A stretch of DNA of 40,922 nt from an uncultured Devosia sp. (GCF_946479885.1 NZ_CAMLHM010000039.1:1-40922), one strand, 5' to 3'; positions 7,549 through 15,762 are shown, counted from the first letter of the stretch. Numbers and translations are program-made. Notes: generated by a model not told the origin, from the sequence alone.

Positions 7549-9045
7549 ATGTTTGGCAAGCGCACAACCTTTGGCGGCAATACACCGGGCGTCGGCGAAA
7601 TGCCGCGTCCGATTCCCAGTGCTGCGCCCCGCGCCGAACCGCCACCGCCGGCGCGCCGTGCCGCCGATACCGACACCATGGCGGGCCGCATGCGCGCCGC
7701 CAGCGAAGACGTGGTCGATGTCCGTGCGCCCGCTGATGCAGCACGCGATAAGGAATATTTCCACACCAAGTCGGCCATCTTCAATGCGCTGATCGACTCC
7801 ATCGACCTCAGCCAGCTCGCGACCATGGACCAGGACGCGGCGCGCGAGGAAATCCGCGACATCGTCGCCGAAATCATCGCGCTCAAGTCCATCATCATGT
7901 CCATTTCCGAGCAGGAAGACCTGCTCGAGGACATCTGCAACGACGTGCTCGGCTATGGCCCGCTCGAGCCGCTGCTGGCGCGTGACGACATCGCCGACAT
8001 CATGGTGAATGGCTCCCAGAAGTGCTACATCGAAGTCGCCGGCAAGGTGCGCCTGACCAATGTGCGCTTCCGCGACGACGCCCACCTGATGAACGTCTGC
8101 CAGCGCATCGTCAGCCAGGTCGGCCGCCGCGTCGATGAAAGCTCCCCCATATGCGACGCCCGCCTGCCCGATGGCTCGCGCGTCAACGTCATCGCTCCGC
8201 CGCTGGCCATCGACGGCGCCGCGCTCACCATCCGCAAGTTCAAGAAGGACAAGCTGACGCTGCAGCAGCTGGTCAAATACAACTCCATCTCGCCCGAAGG
8301 CGCCGAAGTGTTGCGCATCCTGGGCCGCGTCCGCGCCAATGTGCTGATCTCGGGCGGTACCGGTTCGGGCAAGACCACCTTGCTCAACTGCCTCACCGCC
8401 TTCATCGAGAAGGACGAGCGCGTCATCACCTGCGAAGACTCGGCCGAACTGCAGCTGCAGCAGCCGCACGTGGTCCGTCTCGAAACCCGCCCGCCGAACC
8501 TGGAAGGCGAAGGCGAGATCACCATGCGCGATCTCATCAAGAACTGCCTGCGCATGCGTCCCGAACGCATCATCGTCGGCGAAGTCCGCGGCCCGGAATC
8601 GTTCGACCTGCTCCAGGCCATGAACACCGGTCACGACGGCTCCATGGGCACGCTGCACGCCAACAGCCCGCGCGAAGCTCTCAGCCGTCTTGAATCGATG
8701 ATCACCATGGGCGGCTACAGCCTGCCCAGCCGCACCATCCGCGAGATGATCACCTCGTCCATCGACGTCGTGGTGCAGGCCGCGCGCCTGCGCGATGGCT
8801 CGCGCCGCATCACCCACATCACCGAGATTCTCGGCATGGAAGGCGATGTGATCGTGACGCAGGACATCTTCCTCTACGACATCCTGGGCGAAGACAGTAA
8901 CGGCATGCTGGTCGGCAAGCATCGCTCCACCGGCATCACCAAGCCGCAATTCGCCGAGCGCGCCCGCTACTTCAACGAGGAAGCCAACCTCGTCGAAGCC
9001 CTCGAAAAGTCCAACACCGAACAGCATCAGTTGCTGGATTCCTGA
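7549..9045 (+). CDS. cpaF: Tad secretion ATPase CpaF (TadA)
   Basis: A 498-residue hexameric motor ATPase of the type II/IV secretion family that powers pilus extension, and in some Tad systems retraction. A proline-rich linker (about 20-65) is followed by an N-terminal domain containing DLLEDICNDVLGYGPLEPLL, then Walker A GGTGSGKTT at 269-277, the acidic EDSAELQL segment, and Walker B region RMRPERIIVGEVRG with the following TGHDGSMGTLHAN. The ATG at 7549 is chosen because AGGA precedes it at proper spacing; the open frame reaches upstream to 7045 inside cpaE and is not coding there. It overlaps tadB by one base (TGATG). Confidence 0.95.
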   Translation: MFGKRTTFGGNTPGVGEMPRPIPSAAPRAEPPPPARRAADTDTMAGRMRAASEDVVDVRAPADAARDKEYFHTKSAIFNALIDSIDLSQLATMDQDAAREEIRDIVAEIIALKSIIMSISEQEDLLEDICNDVLGYGPLEPLLARDDIADIMVNGSQKCYIEVAGKVRLTNVRFRDDAHLMNVCQRIVSQVGRRVDESSPICDARLPDGSRVNVIAPPLAIDGAALTIRKFKKDKLTLQQLVKYNSISPEGAEVLRILGRVRANVLISGGTGSGKTTLLNCLTAFIEKDERVITCEDSAELQLQQPHVVRLETRPPNLEGEGEITMRDLIKNCLRMRPERIIVGEVRGPESFDLLQAMNTGHDGSMGTLHANSPREALSRLESMITMGGYSLPSRTIREMITSSIDVVVQAARLRDGSRRITHITEILGMEGDVIVTQDIFLYDILGEDSNGMLVGKHRSTGITKPQFAERARYFNEEANLVEALEKSNTEQHQLLDS

Positions 9046-10019
9046 TGACCACGCTCCTGCTCGTCATCCTGGCCATGGTCACCGTCGGCGCGGCGGGCAT
9101 CGCCCTTGTGCCGTCCGCACTCGGTGGCGGTCGCGCCGAGAAACGCCGCAAGGCGCTGCAGGGCGACGTCCGCGCTAACAGGCTGGAAGCCACCGCGGCC
9201 CGCAGCCGCGACGATCGCCGCAAGAGCGTGCAGCAGGCGCTGAAATCGCAGACCGACGCCCTCAACGCCAAGAAGCGGATCAAGCTGCCGCAATTGCTGT
9301 TCCAGGCCGGCATGACCATCAAGCCATCGGCCTTCATCCGCAACAGCTTCATCTTCGGCGGCGTGGTGCTGGTCATCCTGGTGCTGGTGCAGGTGCCGAT
9401 CTACCTGGCGCCGGTCTTCGCCCTGGCCGCCGGCTACCTGCTGCCGCGCTGGTGGGTCGGCCGCAAGCGCAAGAAGTACCAGAACCAGTTCCTCGACGAA
9501 CTGCCCAATGCCGTCGAAGCCATCGTGCGCGGCGTCAAGACCGGTCTGCCGCTCAACGACTCCATCCGCGTCGTGGCCAAGGACGCCAAGGAGCCGGTCA
9601 AGTCAGAATTCGGACGCGTGCTCGACCAGCAGGCCTTCGGCCTCTCGATGACCGAGGCGGTGACCGTGCTGCTCGATCGCGTGCCACTGCCCGAGGTCAA
9701 TTTCTTCGTCGTCGTCATCACCGTGCAGCAGCAGGCGGGCGGTAACCTCAGCGAAGCGCTGGGGAACCTGGCCAAGGTGCTGCGCAACCGCAAGAAGATG
9801 AAGCAGAAGATCAAGGCCATGTCGTCCGAAGCCAAGGCCTCGGCCGGCATTATCGGCTCGCTGCCCTTCGTCGTCGGCATTCTGGTGAGCGTGGTGTCGC
9901 CGTCCTACCTGGCGCCGCTGTTTTTCACTGATCTGGGCCATATCTGGCTCGGCGTCGGCGTGTTCATGCTCGCCTTGGGCATCTTCATCATGAACCGCAT
10001 GATCCAGTTCGATTACTGA
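9045..10019 (+). CDS. tadB: Tad inner-membrane platform protein TadB (T2SS F family)
   Basis: A 324-residue polytopic membrane protein of the type II secretion F family, which couples the CpaF motor to pilin assembly. It has an N-terminal transmembrane segment (LLLVILAMVTVGAAGIAL), a basic cytoplasmic region, central helices around residues 100-140, and the T2SSF domain (about 165-290: FLDELPNAVEAIVRGVKTGLPLNDSI and QQQAGGNLSEALGNLAKVLRNR). Two closing helices follow. The ATG shares a base with the cpaF stop, so translation is probably coupled. The neighbour tadC encodes the paralogous partner. Confidence 0.93.
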   Translation: MTTLLLVILAMVTVGAAGIALVPSALGGGRAEKRRKALQGDVRANRLEATAARSRDDRRKSVQQALKSQTDALNAKKRIKLPQLLFQAGMTIKPSAFIRNSFIFGGVVLVILVLVQVPIYLAPVFALAAGYLLPRWWVGRKRKKYQNQFLDELPNAVEAIVRGVKTGLPLNDSIRVVAKDAKEPVKSEFGRVLDQQAFGLSMTEAVTVLLDRVPLPEVNFFVVVITVQQQAGGNLSEALGNLAKVLRNRKKMKQKIKAMSSEAKASAGIIGSLPFVVGILVSVVSPSYLAPLFFTDLGHIWLGVGVFMLALGIFIMNRMIQFDY

Positions 10020-10034
10020 GACGGGAGTGCTGCC

Positions 10035-11042
10035 GTGTACATCATCGAACTCCTGACCCAGCGTGATTCCCTGATCGCCATCCTGGCCGCCGTTTCCATG
10101 GCGGCCGTGGTCTTCACCTTCGGCTCCAGCTTCATCGTCAAGTCCGAGATGCGCGATCGCATCAAGCGCGTGGCGCTGGAGCGCGAAAAGATGCGCGCCG
10201 AGGAAATGGCGCGCCTGCGCGGCGGCACCGTCACCGAAGGCCGGGGTATTCGCCGCAATGCCGAAACCAAGACCTATATGAAGAATGTGGTGGAGCGCTT
10301 CGATCTCAAGAAGGCGTTCCAGGACGATGCCACCGTCGACAAGCTGGCCATGGCCGGCTATCGCGGCCAGGGCCACCTGACGACATTCCTGTTCACGCGC
10401 TTTGTCACGCCGCTGGTCATTTTCGCGCTCGTGGCCGTTTATGTCGTCTTCCTCTCGCCAGGCGAGCGGCCGCTCTACCTCAATCTGGTCTATGCCATCG
10501 GCGCCGGGCTCGTGGGCGCCTACCTGCCCAACCTGATGCTCAGGAACACCACGTCCAAGCGCCAGGCGTCGATCAAGCGGGCCTGGCCCGACTGTCTCGA
10601 TCTGCTGCTGCTTTGCGTCGAGGCCGGCATGTCGATGGAACACGCCTTCAAGCGCGTGGCCAAGGAGATCGGCGCGCAGAGCGTCGAGCTGGCCGAAGAG
10701 CTGACGCTGACCACGGCCGAGCTGGCCTTCCTCGAAGATCGTGGCCGCGCCTATGACAATCTGGGTCGTCGCACGGGGCTCGATGGCGTCAAGTCGGTGA
10801 TGACCGCGCTGATCCAGGCCGACCGCTACGGCACCTCGGTGGGCCAGGCGCTACGCGTCATGGCTGAAGAAGGTCGCGAAGGCCGCATGATGGACGCCGA
10901 GAAAAAGGCCGCCTCGCTGCCGCCCAAGCTGACGGTGCCGCTGATCCTGTTCTTCCTGCCGGTGCTGTTCATCGTCATCCTGGCGCCGGCCATGCTCAAG
11001 GTGTTCGGCGGCCCGGTGGCCAGCGCGGTTGGTGGCGGCTGA
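10035..11042 (+). CDS. tadC: Tad inner-membrane platform protein TadC (T2SS F family)
   Basis: A 335-residue membrane protein paralogous to TadB, expected to form the heteromeric platform with it. It has an N-terminal helix, a charged cytoplasmic stretch (about 35-110), two central helices, then the T2SSF domain (about 185-310: WPDCLDLLLLCVEAGMSMEHAFKRVA and DRYGTSVGQALRVMAEEGREGRMMDAEKKAASLPPKLTVP in sequence) and C-terminal helices. The start is GTG at 10035, with GGAG eight bases upstream; no in-frame ATG is closer to the family start. It is the last gene of the plus-strand pilus operon and converges on a small minus-strand gene four bases away. Confidence 0.93.
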   Translation: MYIIELLTQRDSLIAILAAVSMAAVVFTFGSSFIVKSEMRDRIKRVALEREKMRAEEMARLRGGTVTEGRGIRRNAETKTYMKNVVERFDLKKAFQDDATVDKLAMAGYRGQGHLTTFLFTRFVTPLVIFALVAVYVVFLSPGERPLYLNLVYAIGAGLVGAYLPNLMLRNTTSKRQASIKRAWPDCLDLLLLCVEAGMSMEHAFKRVAKEIGAQSVELAEELTLTTAELAFLEDRGRAYDNLGRRTGLDGVKSVMTALIQADRYGTSVGQALRVMAEEGREGRMMDAEKKAASLPPKLTVPLILFFLPVLFIVILAPAMLKVFGGPVASAVGGG

Positions 11043-11045
11043 GGC

Positions 11046-11273
11046 TCACGCGCTCTTGGAGACGCGTTGGCCCATCATGCGTTCGGTGGCCATGCGCGAG
11101 AACAGGTTGCCTTCTTCGATGACCCTGCTGGACGATATCGAGGCGAAACTACTCGCCAGTTGCGCGGTCTTGCCCATCATTTCCCGGGCTTCCGCCCGGC
11201 GTGCCTGGCGATATTCCATCTGCGAGGCGATTGGCTGCTCGTAGAGGTTCCAGCGGTTGATACTGGCGGCCAT
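11046..11273 (-). CDS. Small hypothetical protein linked to the Tad locus
   Basis: A 75-residue protein, MAASINRWNLYEQPIAS onward, that I do not recognise. It is soluble, with no signal peptide or membrane segment. It is rich in Arg, Ala, Ser and Met, and a charged amphipathic segment (about 18-35, EYRQARRAEAREMMGK) suggests helices or a coiled coil. The ATG at 11273 has GGAG seven bases upstream; the longer frame to 11405 overlaps the TPR gene and lacks support. It starts 17 bases after the TadD-like stop on the same strand, so the two are probably co-transcribed. Its place between tadC and tadD hints at a pilus-related role, which is only inference. Confidence 0.7.
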   Translation of the reverse strand: MAASINRWNLYEQPIASQMEYRQARRAEAREMMGKTAQLASSFASISSSRVIEEGNLFSRMATERMMGQRVSKSA

Positions 11274-11290
11274 GGATCGGCTCCGGTTCG

Positions 11291-12061
11291 TTAGCCCTTG
11301 TCGATCAGGTCCCAGCGGTTCTGCTGGGTGAGCAGGGCCCGCACATAGGCCATGTTGCTCTCGACCTGCTCGGGCGGCAGCTCGGCCGCGTAGATCGCGC
11401 GGCATTCCTCAAAGCGGCCCTGCAGGCCCACGATCAGCGCCAGGTTCTGGCGTATCCGGCTCGTGGCGCCCCGCATCTGTACGGCCAGCCGCAGATGCTG
11501 TTCGGCGGCCGGCAATTCGTTGGTCATGGCATAGCTCAGGCCCATATTTGCCTCGATCGAGGCCTCGCCCGGTGCATAGACCAGGGCCTGGGCGTAGAGC
11601 GCGCGCGCCTCGGGATTGCGACCCAGTTGGTCGAGCGTCGCGCCTTTGACGAGCAGGGCATTCCAGTCCGGCGCTTCCGGACGGATGACATTGTCGAGCA
11701 CCTGCAGCGATTGCTCGAACCGCCCTTCGGCGGTGAGGGCCTTGGCATAGGCCACCGCAATATCGGGATCCCCGGGATATTGGCCCATGCTGATTTCCAG
11801 CACCGAGACCGCCTGTTGGCTCTGCCCCACGGCGCGCAGCGCGGCAGCGTAATAGATGGCGGTGGCCTTGTCCTTGGGATTGGATTTGTAGCGGGCCGTG
11901 AGCTCTGCGAGGCTTTGCTGGCTCTGGCTGGCCGGCATGCCCGAATAATCAGGCGACGGCATGCTGCCCCGGTTGGAGGCGCAGGCGCTGATCGCCACGA
12001 CCGCGACGCCGGCCAGCAGCAGGGTGCGCAGTGGTTGGTAAAGGCGGTTCAGCGACGTCAC
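11291..12061 (-). CDS. tadD: TPR lipoprotein, TadD-like
   Basis: A 256-residue tetratricopeptide-repeat protein. The N-terminus carries a lipoprotein-type signal ending AVVAISAC (Cys27). TPR-like helices follow from about residue 50 to 240 (for example AIYYAAALRAVGQSQQAVSVLEISM and ASIEANMGLSYAMTNELPAAEQHLRLAV). TadD proteins are outer-membrane pilotins that help the secretin insert. The GTG at 12061 is chosen because GAGGAG lies six bases upstream; the ATG at 12100 has no such site. It is transcribed opposite to the main pilus operon, with the 75-residue gene downstream. Confidence 0.82.
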   Translation of the reverse strand: MTSLNRLYQPLRTLLLAGVAVVAISACASNRGSMPSPDYSGMPASQSQQSLAELTARYKSNPKDKATAIYYAAALRAVGQSQQAVSVLEISMGQYPGDPDIAVAYAKALTAEGRFEQSLQVLDNVIRPEAPDWNALLVKGATLDQLGRNPEARALYAQALVYAPGEASIEANMGLSYAMTNELPAAEQHLRLAVQMRGATSRIRQNLALIVGLQGRFEECRAIYAAELPPEQVESNMAYVRALLTQQNRWDLIDKG

Positions 12062-12107
12062 GAGCAACTCCTCGAGCCAGGCGGCACGATAGAGGTTCAA
12101 TAAATCA

Positions 12108-12128
12108 TTAACCCTAACAGCCGGTTAA
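12108..12128. promoter_or_regulatory. TTAACC...GGTTAA inverted repeat upstream of tadD
   Basis: TTAACC (12108-12113) and GGTTAA (12123-12128) form a perfect six-base inverted repeat with a nine-base spacer, 47 bases upstream of the tadD start. It shares the GTTAACC word seen upstream of cpaB and near the pseudopilin genes. A common pilus regulator is possible but unproven. Confidence 0.35.
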
Positions 12129-12201
12129 AGTCGCGGCCTGCGCGCGTTGCCGCAGCAGGCCCGGCCCGGTACAAGAAGGGTTCCACCACGCCGGAGTCGT
12201 C

Positions 12202-13551
12202 ATGCCCAGGACCAAAATCACGCCGCTGATCTGCGTCGAGGAGGGCGGGCTGACAGACGCCGCACTCCCCCAGGCGCAGCAGGCCTGGGCCGATGCCAAT
12301 GGCTTTGCCGGCCAGCGCGGCCGTCTCCTGGCGCTGCCGGGGGGCGACGGCAGTCTCTCGGGCTACCTGTTCGGCCTGGGCGAGGCTATCGATCGTCCGG
12401 CCCTCGTCACCGGCCTTGCCGGCGCGACCCTCGGGCCGGGCACCTATCGCCTCGAAGGCGCCTATGGCGACCCCACGCTTGCCGCCATCGGATTCCAGCT
12501 CGGTGCCTACCGCTACGACCGTTACCGCAAGGGCCGGGTCGCACCCAGGCTGGCCGTTCCCGGCCGCGCCGACGCCGACGAAGTCACACGCCTCGTCGAG
12601 GCGGCTGTGCTGGCGCGCGATCTCATCAACACGCCGGCCAACGACCTGGGTCCCGACGCCTTCGAGCGGGAAATCCGCGCCTTTGCCGCCGCCCACAAGA
12701 TGAAGATCAAGGTGACATCAGGCGACGAGCTTCTGCGGGCCAATTTCCCGATGATCCATGCGGTGGGCCGCGCCAGTGCGCAGGCGCCGCGGCTCATCGA
12801 CCTGAGCTGGGGCGATATCCGCCATCCCAAGGTTACCCTGGTCGGCAAGGGCGTGACCTTCGATACCGGTGGCCTCGATATCAAGCCGGCTTCCGGCATG
12901 CTGCTGATGAAAAAGGATATGGGCGGCGCGGCCAATGTGCTGGGTTTGGCCCATGCCATCGTGTCGGCCAAGCTGCGCCTGCGCCTGCGCGTGCTGCTCC
13001 CCATCGTCGAAAATTCGATCGCCGGCGCCGCATTCCGCCCCGGTGACGTGCTCGCCTCGCGCCAGGGCATGACGGTCGAAATCGGCAATACTGATGCCGA
13101 AGGACGGCTGATCCTGGCCGACGCGCTGGCTTTGGCCGATGAAGAAAGGCCAGAACTGCTGCTCGACATGGCCACCCTGACTGGCGCCGCCCGCGTCGCG
13201 CTCGGCCCCGACCTGCCGCCGCTCTACAGCACCGACGACACCCTGGCCCGCGACCTGATGGCATCCGGCGCGGCCACCGACGATCCGCTCTGGCAGATGC
13301 CGCTCTGGTCGCCCTACGACGCCATGATGAGCTCCAAGATCGCCGACGTGAACAATGCCAGCAGCGGTGGCTTTGCCGGGTCGGTCACGGCCGCCCTGTT
13401 TCTGCGCCGCTTCGTGGCCAACGCCGCGGCCTGGGTGCACCTGGACATTTTCGGCTGGGCGCCGGAGGCGCGGCCGGGGCGCCCGGCGGGTGGCACCGAT
13501 CAAGGCATTCGCGCCGTCTATGGCGTGCTCAAACAGCGCTATCCGGCATAG
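12202..13551 (+). CDS. M17 family leucyl aminopeptidase
   Basis: A 449-residue cytoplasmic metallo-aminopeptidase that removes N-terminal residues from peptides using two divalent metals. The catalytic C-terminal half is intact: KGVTFDTGGLDIKP with the metal/active-site Lys and Asp, LMKKDMGGAA, VENSIAGAAFRPGDV, the signature NTDAEGRLILADAL, and a C-terminal domain with NNASSGGFAGSVTAALFL. The N-terminal half is shorter and more divergent than in PepA. The total of about 450 residues, versus about 500 for PepA, fits the shorter alphaproteobacterial M17 class. GGAG precedes the ATG. It is followed directly by the MarR-GNAT operator, whose first palindrome begins in the stop codon. Confidence 0.93.
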   Translation: MPRTKITPLICVEEGGLTDAALPQAQQAWADANGFAGQRGRLLALPGGDGSLSGYLFGLGEAIDRPALVTGLAGATLGPGTYRLEGAYGDPTLAAIGFQLGAYRYDRYRKGRVAPRLAVPGRADADEVTRLVEAAVLARDLINTPANDLGPDAFEREIRAFAAAHKMKIKVTSGDELLRANFPMIHAVGRASAQAPRLIDLSWGDIRHPKVTLVGKGVTFDTGGLDIKPASGMLLMKKDMGGAANVLGLAHAIVSAKLRLRLRVLLPIVENSIAGAAFRPGDVLASRQGMTVEIGNTDAEGRLILADALALADEERPELLLDMATLTGAARVALGPDLPPLYSTDDTLARDLMASGAATDDPLWQMPLWSPYDAMMSSKIADVNNASSGGFAGSVTAALFLRRFVANAAAWVHLDIFGWAPEARPGRPAGGTDQGIRAVYGVLKQRYPA

Positions 13552-13586
13552 TTGACTCCGACAACTATATAGTTGACTGTGTCAAC
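13549..13586. promoter_or_regulatory. Tandem MarR-type palindromes ahead of the MarR-GNAT gene
   Basis: Two palindromes sit between the aminopeptidase stop and the MarR-GNAT start: TAGTTG-ACTCCGA-CAACTA (13549-13567) and GTTGAC-TGT-GTCAAC (13572-13586). The word TAGTTGACT occurs at 13549 and again at 13570, 21 bases apart, about two helical turns. TTGAC/GTCAA dyads are typical MarR-family operators, so autoregulation by the downstream gene is likely. The TTGACT words may double as -35 elements. Confidence 0.75.
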
Positions 13587-13608
13587 AGTTCACTATGGAG
13601 TCGGGCCG

Positions 13609-14538
13609 ATGTCCGTCCGGGCCGCCGATATCGCGCAGGTGCGCGCCTTCAACCGTTTCTACACCCGCATCATCGGCCTGCTTGAAGAGGGTATGCACAA
13701 GAGCCCGCACAGCCTGAGCGAGGCCCGGGTGATCTACGAACTGGGCAAGCGTGGCCATGCCACATCCTCGACCATTGCCGAGGAACTGGACATGGACCGC
13801 GGCCAGTTCAGCCGGCTGGTCTGGCGCCTGATGGACCAGGGCGTCGTCGCGTCATTGCCGCGCAGCAGCGACCGGCGACAGGTGCCGCTGGCCCTGACGC
13901 CCGAGGGCGACGCCATGTTCCGCCATCTCGACGAAATGAGCGACGCCGTCGCGGCCAATGGCCTGCTCGAACCGCTCGATGAATTCGGCCGCCGCGACCT
14001 GGTTGGCGCCATGCGGCGCATCGAGGCGCTGCTGGGCGAACCGGGCGACGCGCCGCTCATCCTTCGCCCCCCGCGCGTGGGCGAGATCGGCTGGCTGATC
14101 CATCGCCAGGGCCTGCTCTATCATCTGGAGCAAGGCTGGAACCGCGAATTTGAAGCGTTGATCACCACCATCTATGCCGAATACGAAGCTGCTGCCGCCA
14201 GCCCGCCCAAGGCGCTCTGGATTGCCGAGCAGGACAGCCAGGTCGCCGGCTCCGTGTTCATCATCCCGGCGACGGGCGAGCCGGAGGGAACCGCGCAATT
14301 GCGCATGCTCTATACCGAGCCGGCTTTCCGTGGCCGCGGCATCGGCAAGCGGCTGGTCGAGGAGGCCGTACGCTTCTCGCGTGCCTCGGGCTACAGGCGC
14401 ATTATCCTATGGACCCAGGATAGCCTGGGCGCGGCACGCCGCATCTATCAGGGCGCCGGCTTCTCGCTGGTCCGCGAGGAACGCCACCGCTCCTTTGGCG
14501 CCGACCTCAACGGCCAATACTGGGCGCTGGAGCTTTGA
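13609..14538 (+). CDS. MarR-GNAT fusion regulator/acetyltransferase
   Basis: A 309-residue two-domain protein. Residues 1-140 form a MarR winged helix (LSEARVIYELGKRGHATSSTIAEELDMDRGQFSRLVWRL, then the wing SSDRRQVPLALTPEG). Residues about 155-305 form a GNAT acetyltransferase with the acetyl-CoA loop FRGRGIGKRLVEEAV and the C-terminal ARRIYQGAGFSLVREERH. This fusion is a known but poorly characterised architecture; the acetylated substrate is unknown. The ATG at 13609 has GGAG eight bases upstream; the TTG at 13573 lies within the second palindrome and would be an unlikely start. Palindromes directly upstream suggest autoregulation. Confidence 0.9.
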   Translation: MSVRAADIAQVRAFNRFYTRIIGLLEEGMHKSPHSLSEARVIYELGKRGHATSSTIAEELDMDRGQFSRLVWRLMDQGVVASLPRSSDRRQVPLALTPEGDAMFRHLDEMSDAVAANGLLEPLDEFGRRDLVGAMRRIEALLGEPGDAPLILRPPRVGEIGWLIHRQGLLYHLEQGWNREFEALITTIYAEYEAAAASPPKALWIAEQDSQVAGSVFIIPATGEPEGTAQLRMLYTEPAFRGRGIGKRLVEEAVRFSRASGYRRIILWTQDSLGAARRIYQGAGFSLVREERHRSFGADLNGQYWALEL

Positions 14539-14585
14539 GCTACAGACGGGACCGCGCGGCGGGGTCGCCGGCCCTGGTGCTTGTG

Positions 14586-14723
14586 ACCCACCCCTACCCT
14601 CATTCCCTCCCCACAGGGGGGAGGGAAGCCCGCTCAGCTGTCGTCTCGATATCGAGACAATCCTTGAGGGCTGACCTGGCGCCTCCCTCCCCTTGATGGG
14701 GAGGGATTGAGGGTGGGGTGGGG
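14586..14723. repeat. REP-doublet-like intergenic repeat, copy 1
   Basis: The left arm (14586-14630) contains CCCTCATTCCCTCCCC followed by a purine run, and the right arm (14681-14723) is its approximate reverse complement with GGGAGGGATTGAGGGTGGGG. Between them is the perfect 16-base palindrome GTCTCGATATCGAGAC (14643-14658). The same arms recur at 27490-27593 and 35851-35977. It fills the gap between the convergent MarR-GNAT and ghrA genes. Confidence 0.8.
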
Positions 14724-14746
14724 CCGCACACTCGATGCTTGCGCCG

Positions 14747-15685
14747 CTAGTAGCCCCGCCCGCGATCCACCACGTTGATCAACGGCCGGCCAGCCTCGTG
14801 GTCGCGGATGATCTTGCTGAAATAGGCTACGCCGCTCTTCTCGTTGCTGATCGCCGCGATATGGGGGGTGACGTAGCAGTTTTCGATGTCCCAGAGCGGG
14901 CTGCTCGCGGGCAGGGGCTCCACCTCGAAGACGTCGAGGCTCGCCGCGCCCAGCGTGCCGTCGCGCAGCGCCTTGACGATGTCGGCCTCGCGCTGATGCC
15001 CGCCGCGCGCCGCATTGACGATAACGGGACCGCCATCGAGCTTGTCGCGCCGCAGCTTGCCGAAGGTTTCGTAATTGAGGATGCCCGATGTTTCGGGCGT
15101 CAGTGGCAGCAGGTTGACCAGGATATCGGTGCCGGCGAGAAACGCGTCGAAGGTCTCCATGCCCGCGAAACCCTCCACGCCATCGATGGCCTTGGGCGTG
15201 CGACTCCAGCTGCGCAGCGTGAAGCCGAGCGGCAGCAGGCGCTTGGCCGCGTCCTGCCCCAATACGCCCATGCCCATGATACCGACCGTGGTTTCGGCTG
15301 CCGCGGGCGGATAGAGCTGGGTCCAGCGCTTCGCCTTCTGGTCGGCGCGGAAGCGGGTATAGAGTCGATGATGCATCGTCACATGGGCGACCACATAGTC
15401 ACTCATGCGCTGGCTGAGATCGGCATCGACAAACCGCACGATGGGTGCGTCGGGCAGGTGCGGATGCTGCATCAGGGCATCGACGCCGGCGCCCAGCGAC
15501 AGCACGGCCTTGAGACCATCGAGCCCGTCGAATGCCTCAGGCTTGGGCTTCCAGACGAAGATGTAGCGCACATCGGCCGGATCGAACGCGTCGCCGCGCC
15601 GCACTACGGGGTAGGGGGCCAGTTCGGCGCGCAGCTTCTCGGCCCAGCTGGCCTCATCGACATCGGACAGGTGCAGCAGCAGCAT
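14747..15685 (-). CDS. ghrA: Glyoxylate/hydroxypyruvate reductase A (2-hydroxyacid dehydrogenase)
   Basis: A 312-residue cytoplasmic NAD(P)H-dependent D-2-hydroxyacid dehydrogenase that reduces glyoxylate or hydroxypyruvate. The Rossmann motif GMGVLGQDAA lies near residue 138. The family's catalytic segments follow: NLLPLTPETSGILN, IVNAARGGHQREADIVKAL (Arg), DVFEVEPLP (Glu), and WDIENCYVTPHIAAIS (His). The N-terminal SLGAGVDALM is characteristic of the GhrA subgroup. GAGGA lies upstream of the ATG at 15685. It is probably monocistronic, bounded by the cytochrome c terminator and the REP-like repeat. The substrate preference between glyoxylate and other 2-ketoacids cannot be read here. Confidence 0.88.
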   Translation of the reverse strand: MLLLHLSDVDEASWAEKLRAELAPYPVVRRGDAFDPADVRYIFVWKPKPEAFDGLDGLKAVLSLGAGVDALMQHPHLPDAPIVRFVDADLSQRMSDYVVAHVTMHHRLYTRFRADQKAKRWTQLYPPAAAETTVGIMGMGVLGQDAAKRLLPLGFTLRSWSRTPKAIDGVEGFAGMETFDAFLAGTDILVNLLPLTPETSGILNYETFGKLRRDKLDGGPVIVNAARGGHQREADIVKALRDGTLGAASLDVFEVEPLPASSPLWDIENCYVTPHIAAISNEKSGVAYFSKIIRDHEAGRPLINVVDRGRGY

Positions 15686-15700
15686 GGGAGAATCCTCGGC

Positions 15701-15737
15701 AAGAAAAAAGAGCCGCGCCTTGTTCGGGCGCGGCTCT
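15701..15737 (-). terminator. Intrinsic terminator of the cytochrome c gene
   Basis: On the minus strand, the perfect 11-base stem AGAGCCGCGCC (15737-15727) / GGCGCGGCTCT (15719-15709) is followed by a run of six Ts. It lies 26 bases after the cytochrome c stop and just before the ghrA start. Confidence 0.92.
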
Positions 15738-15762
15738 GTGAATGGGGTCGGCAGACCGCCGC

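Noticed and set aside
7411..9027. A 538-residue minus-strand open frame opposite cpaF
   Set aside because: It has no recognisable motif and mirrors the third-position GC pattern of cpaF, which has intact ATPase motifs.
12881..13264. Minus-strand frame within the aminopeptidase gene
   Set aside because: It is Arg-rich and without domains, and the plus strand carries the intact NTDAEGRL catalytic motif over the same bases.
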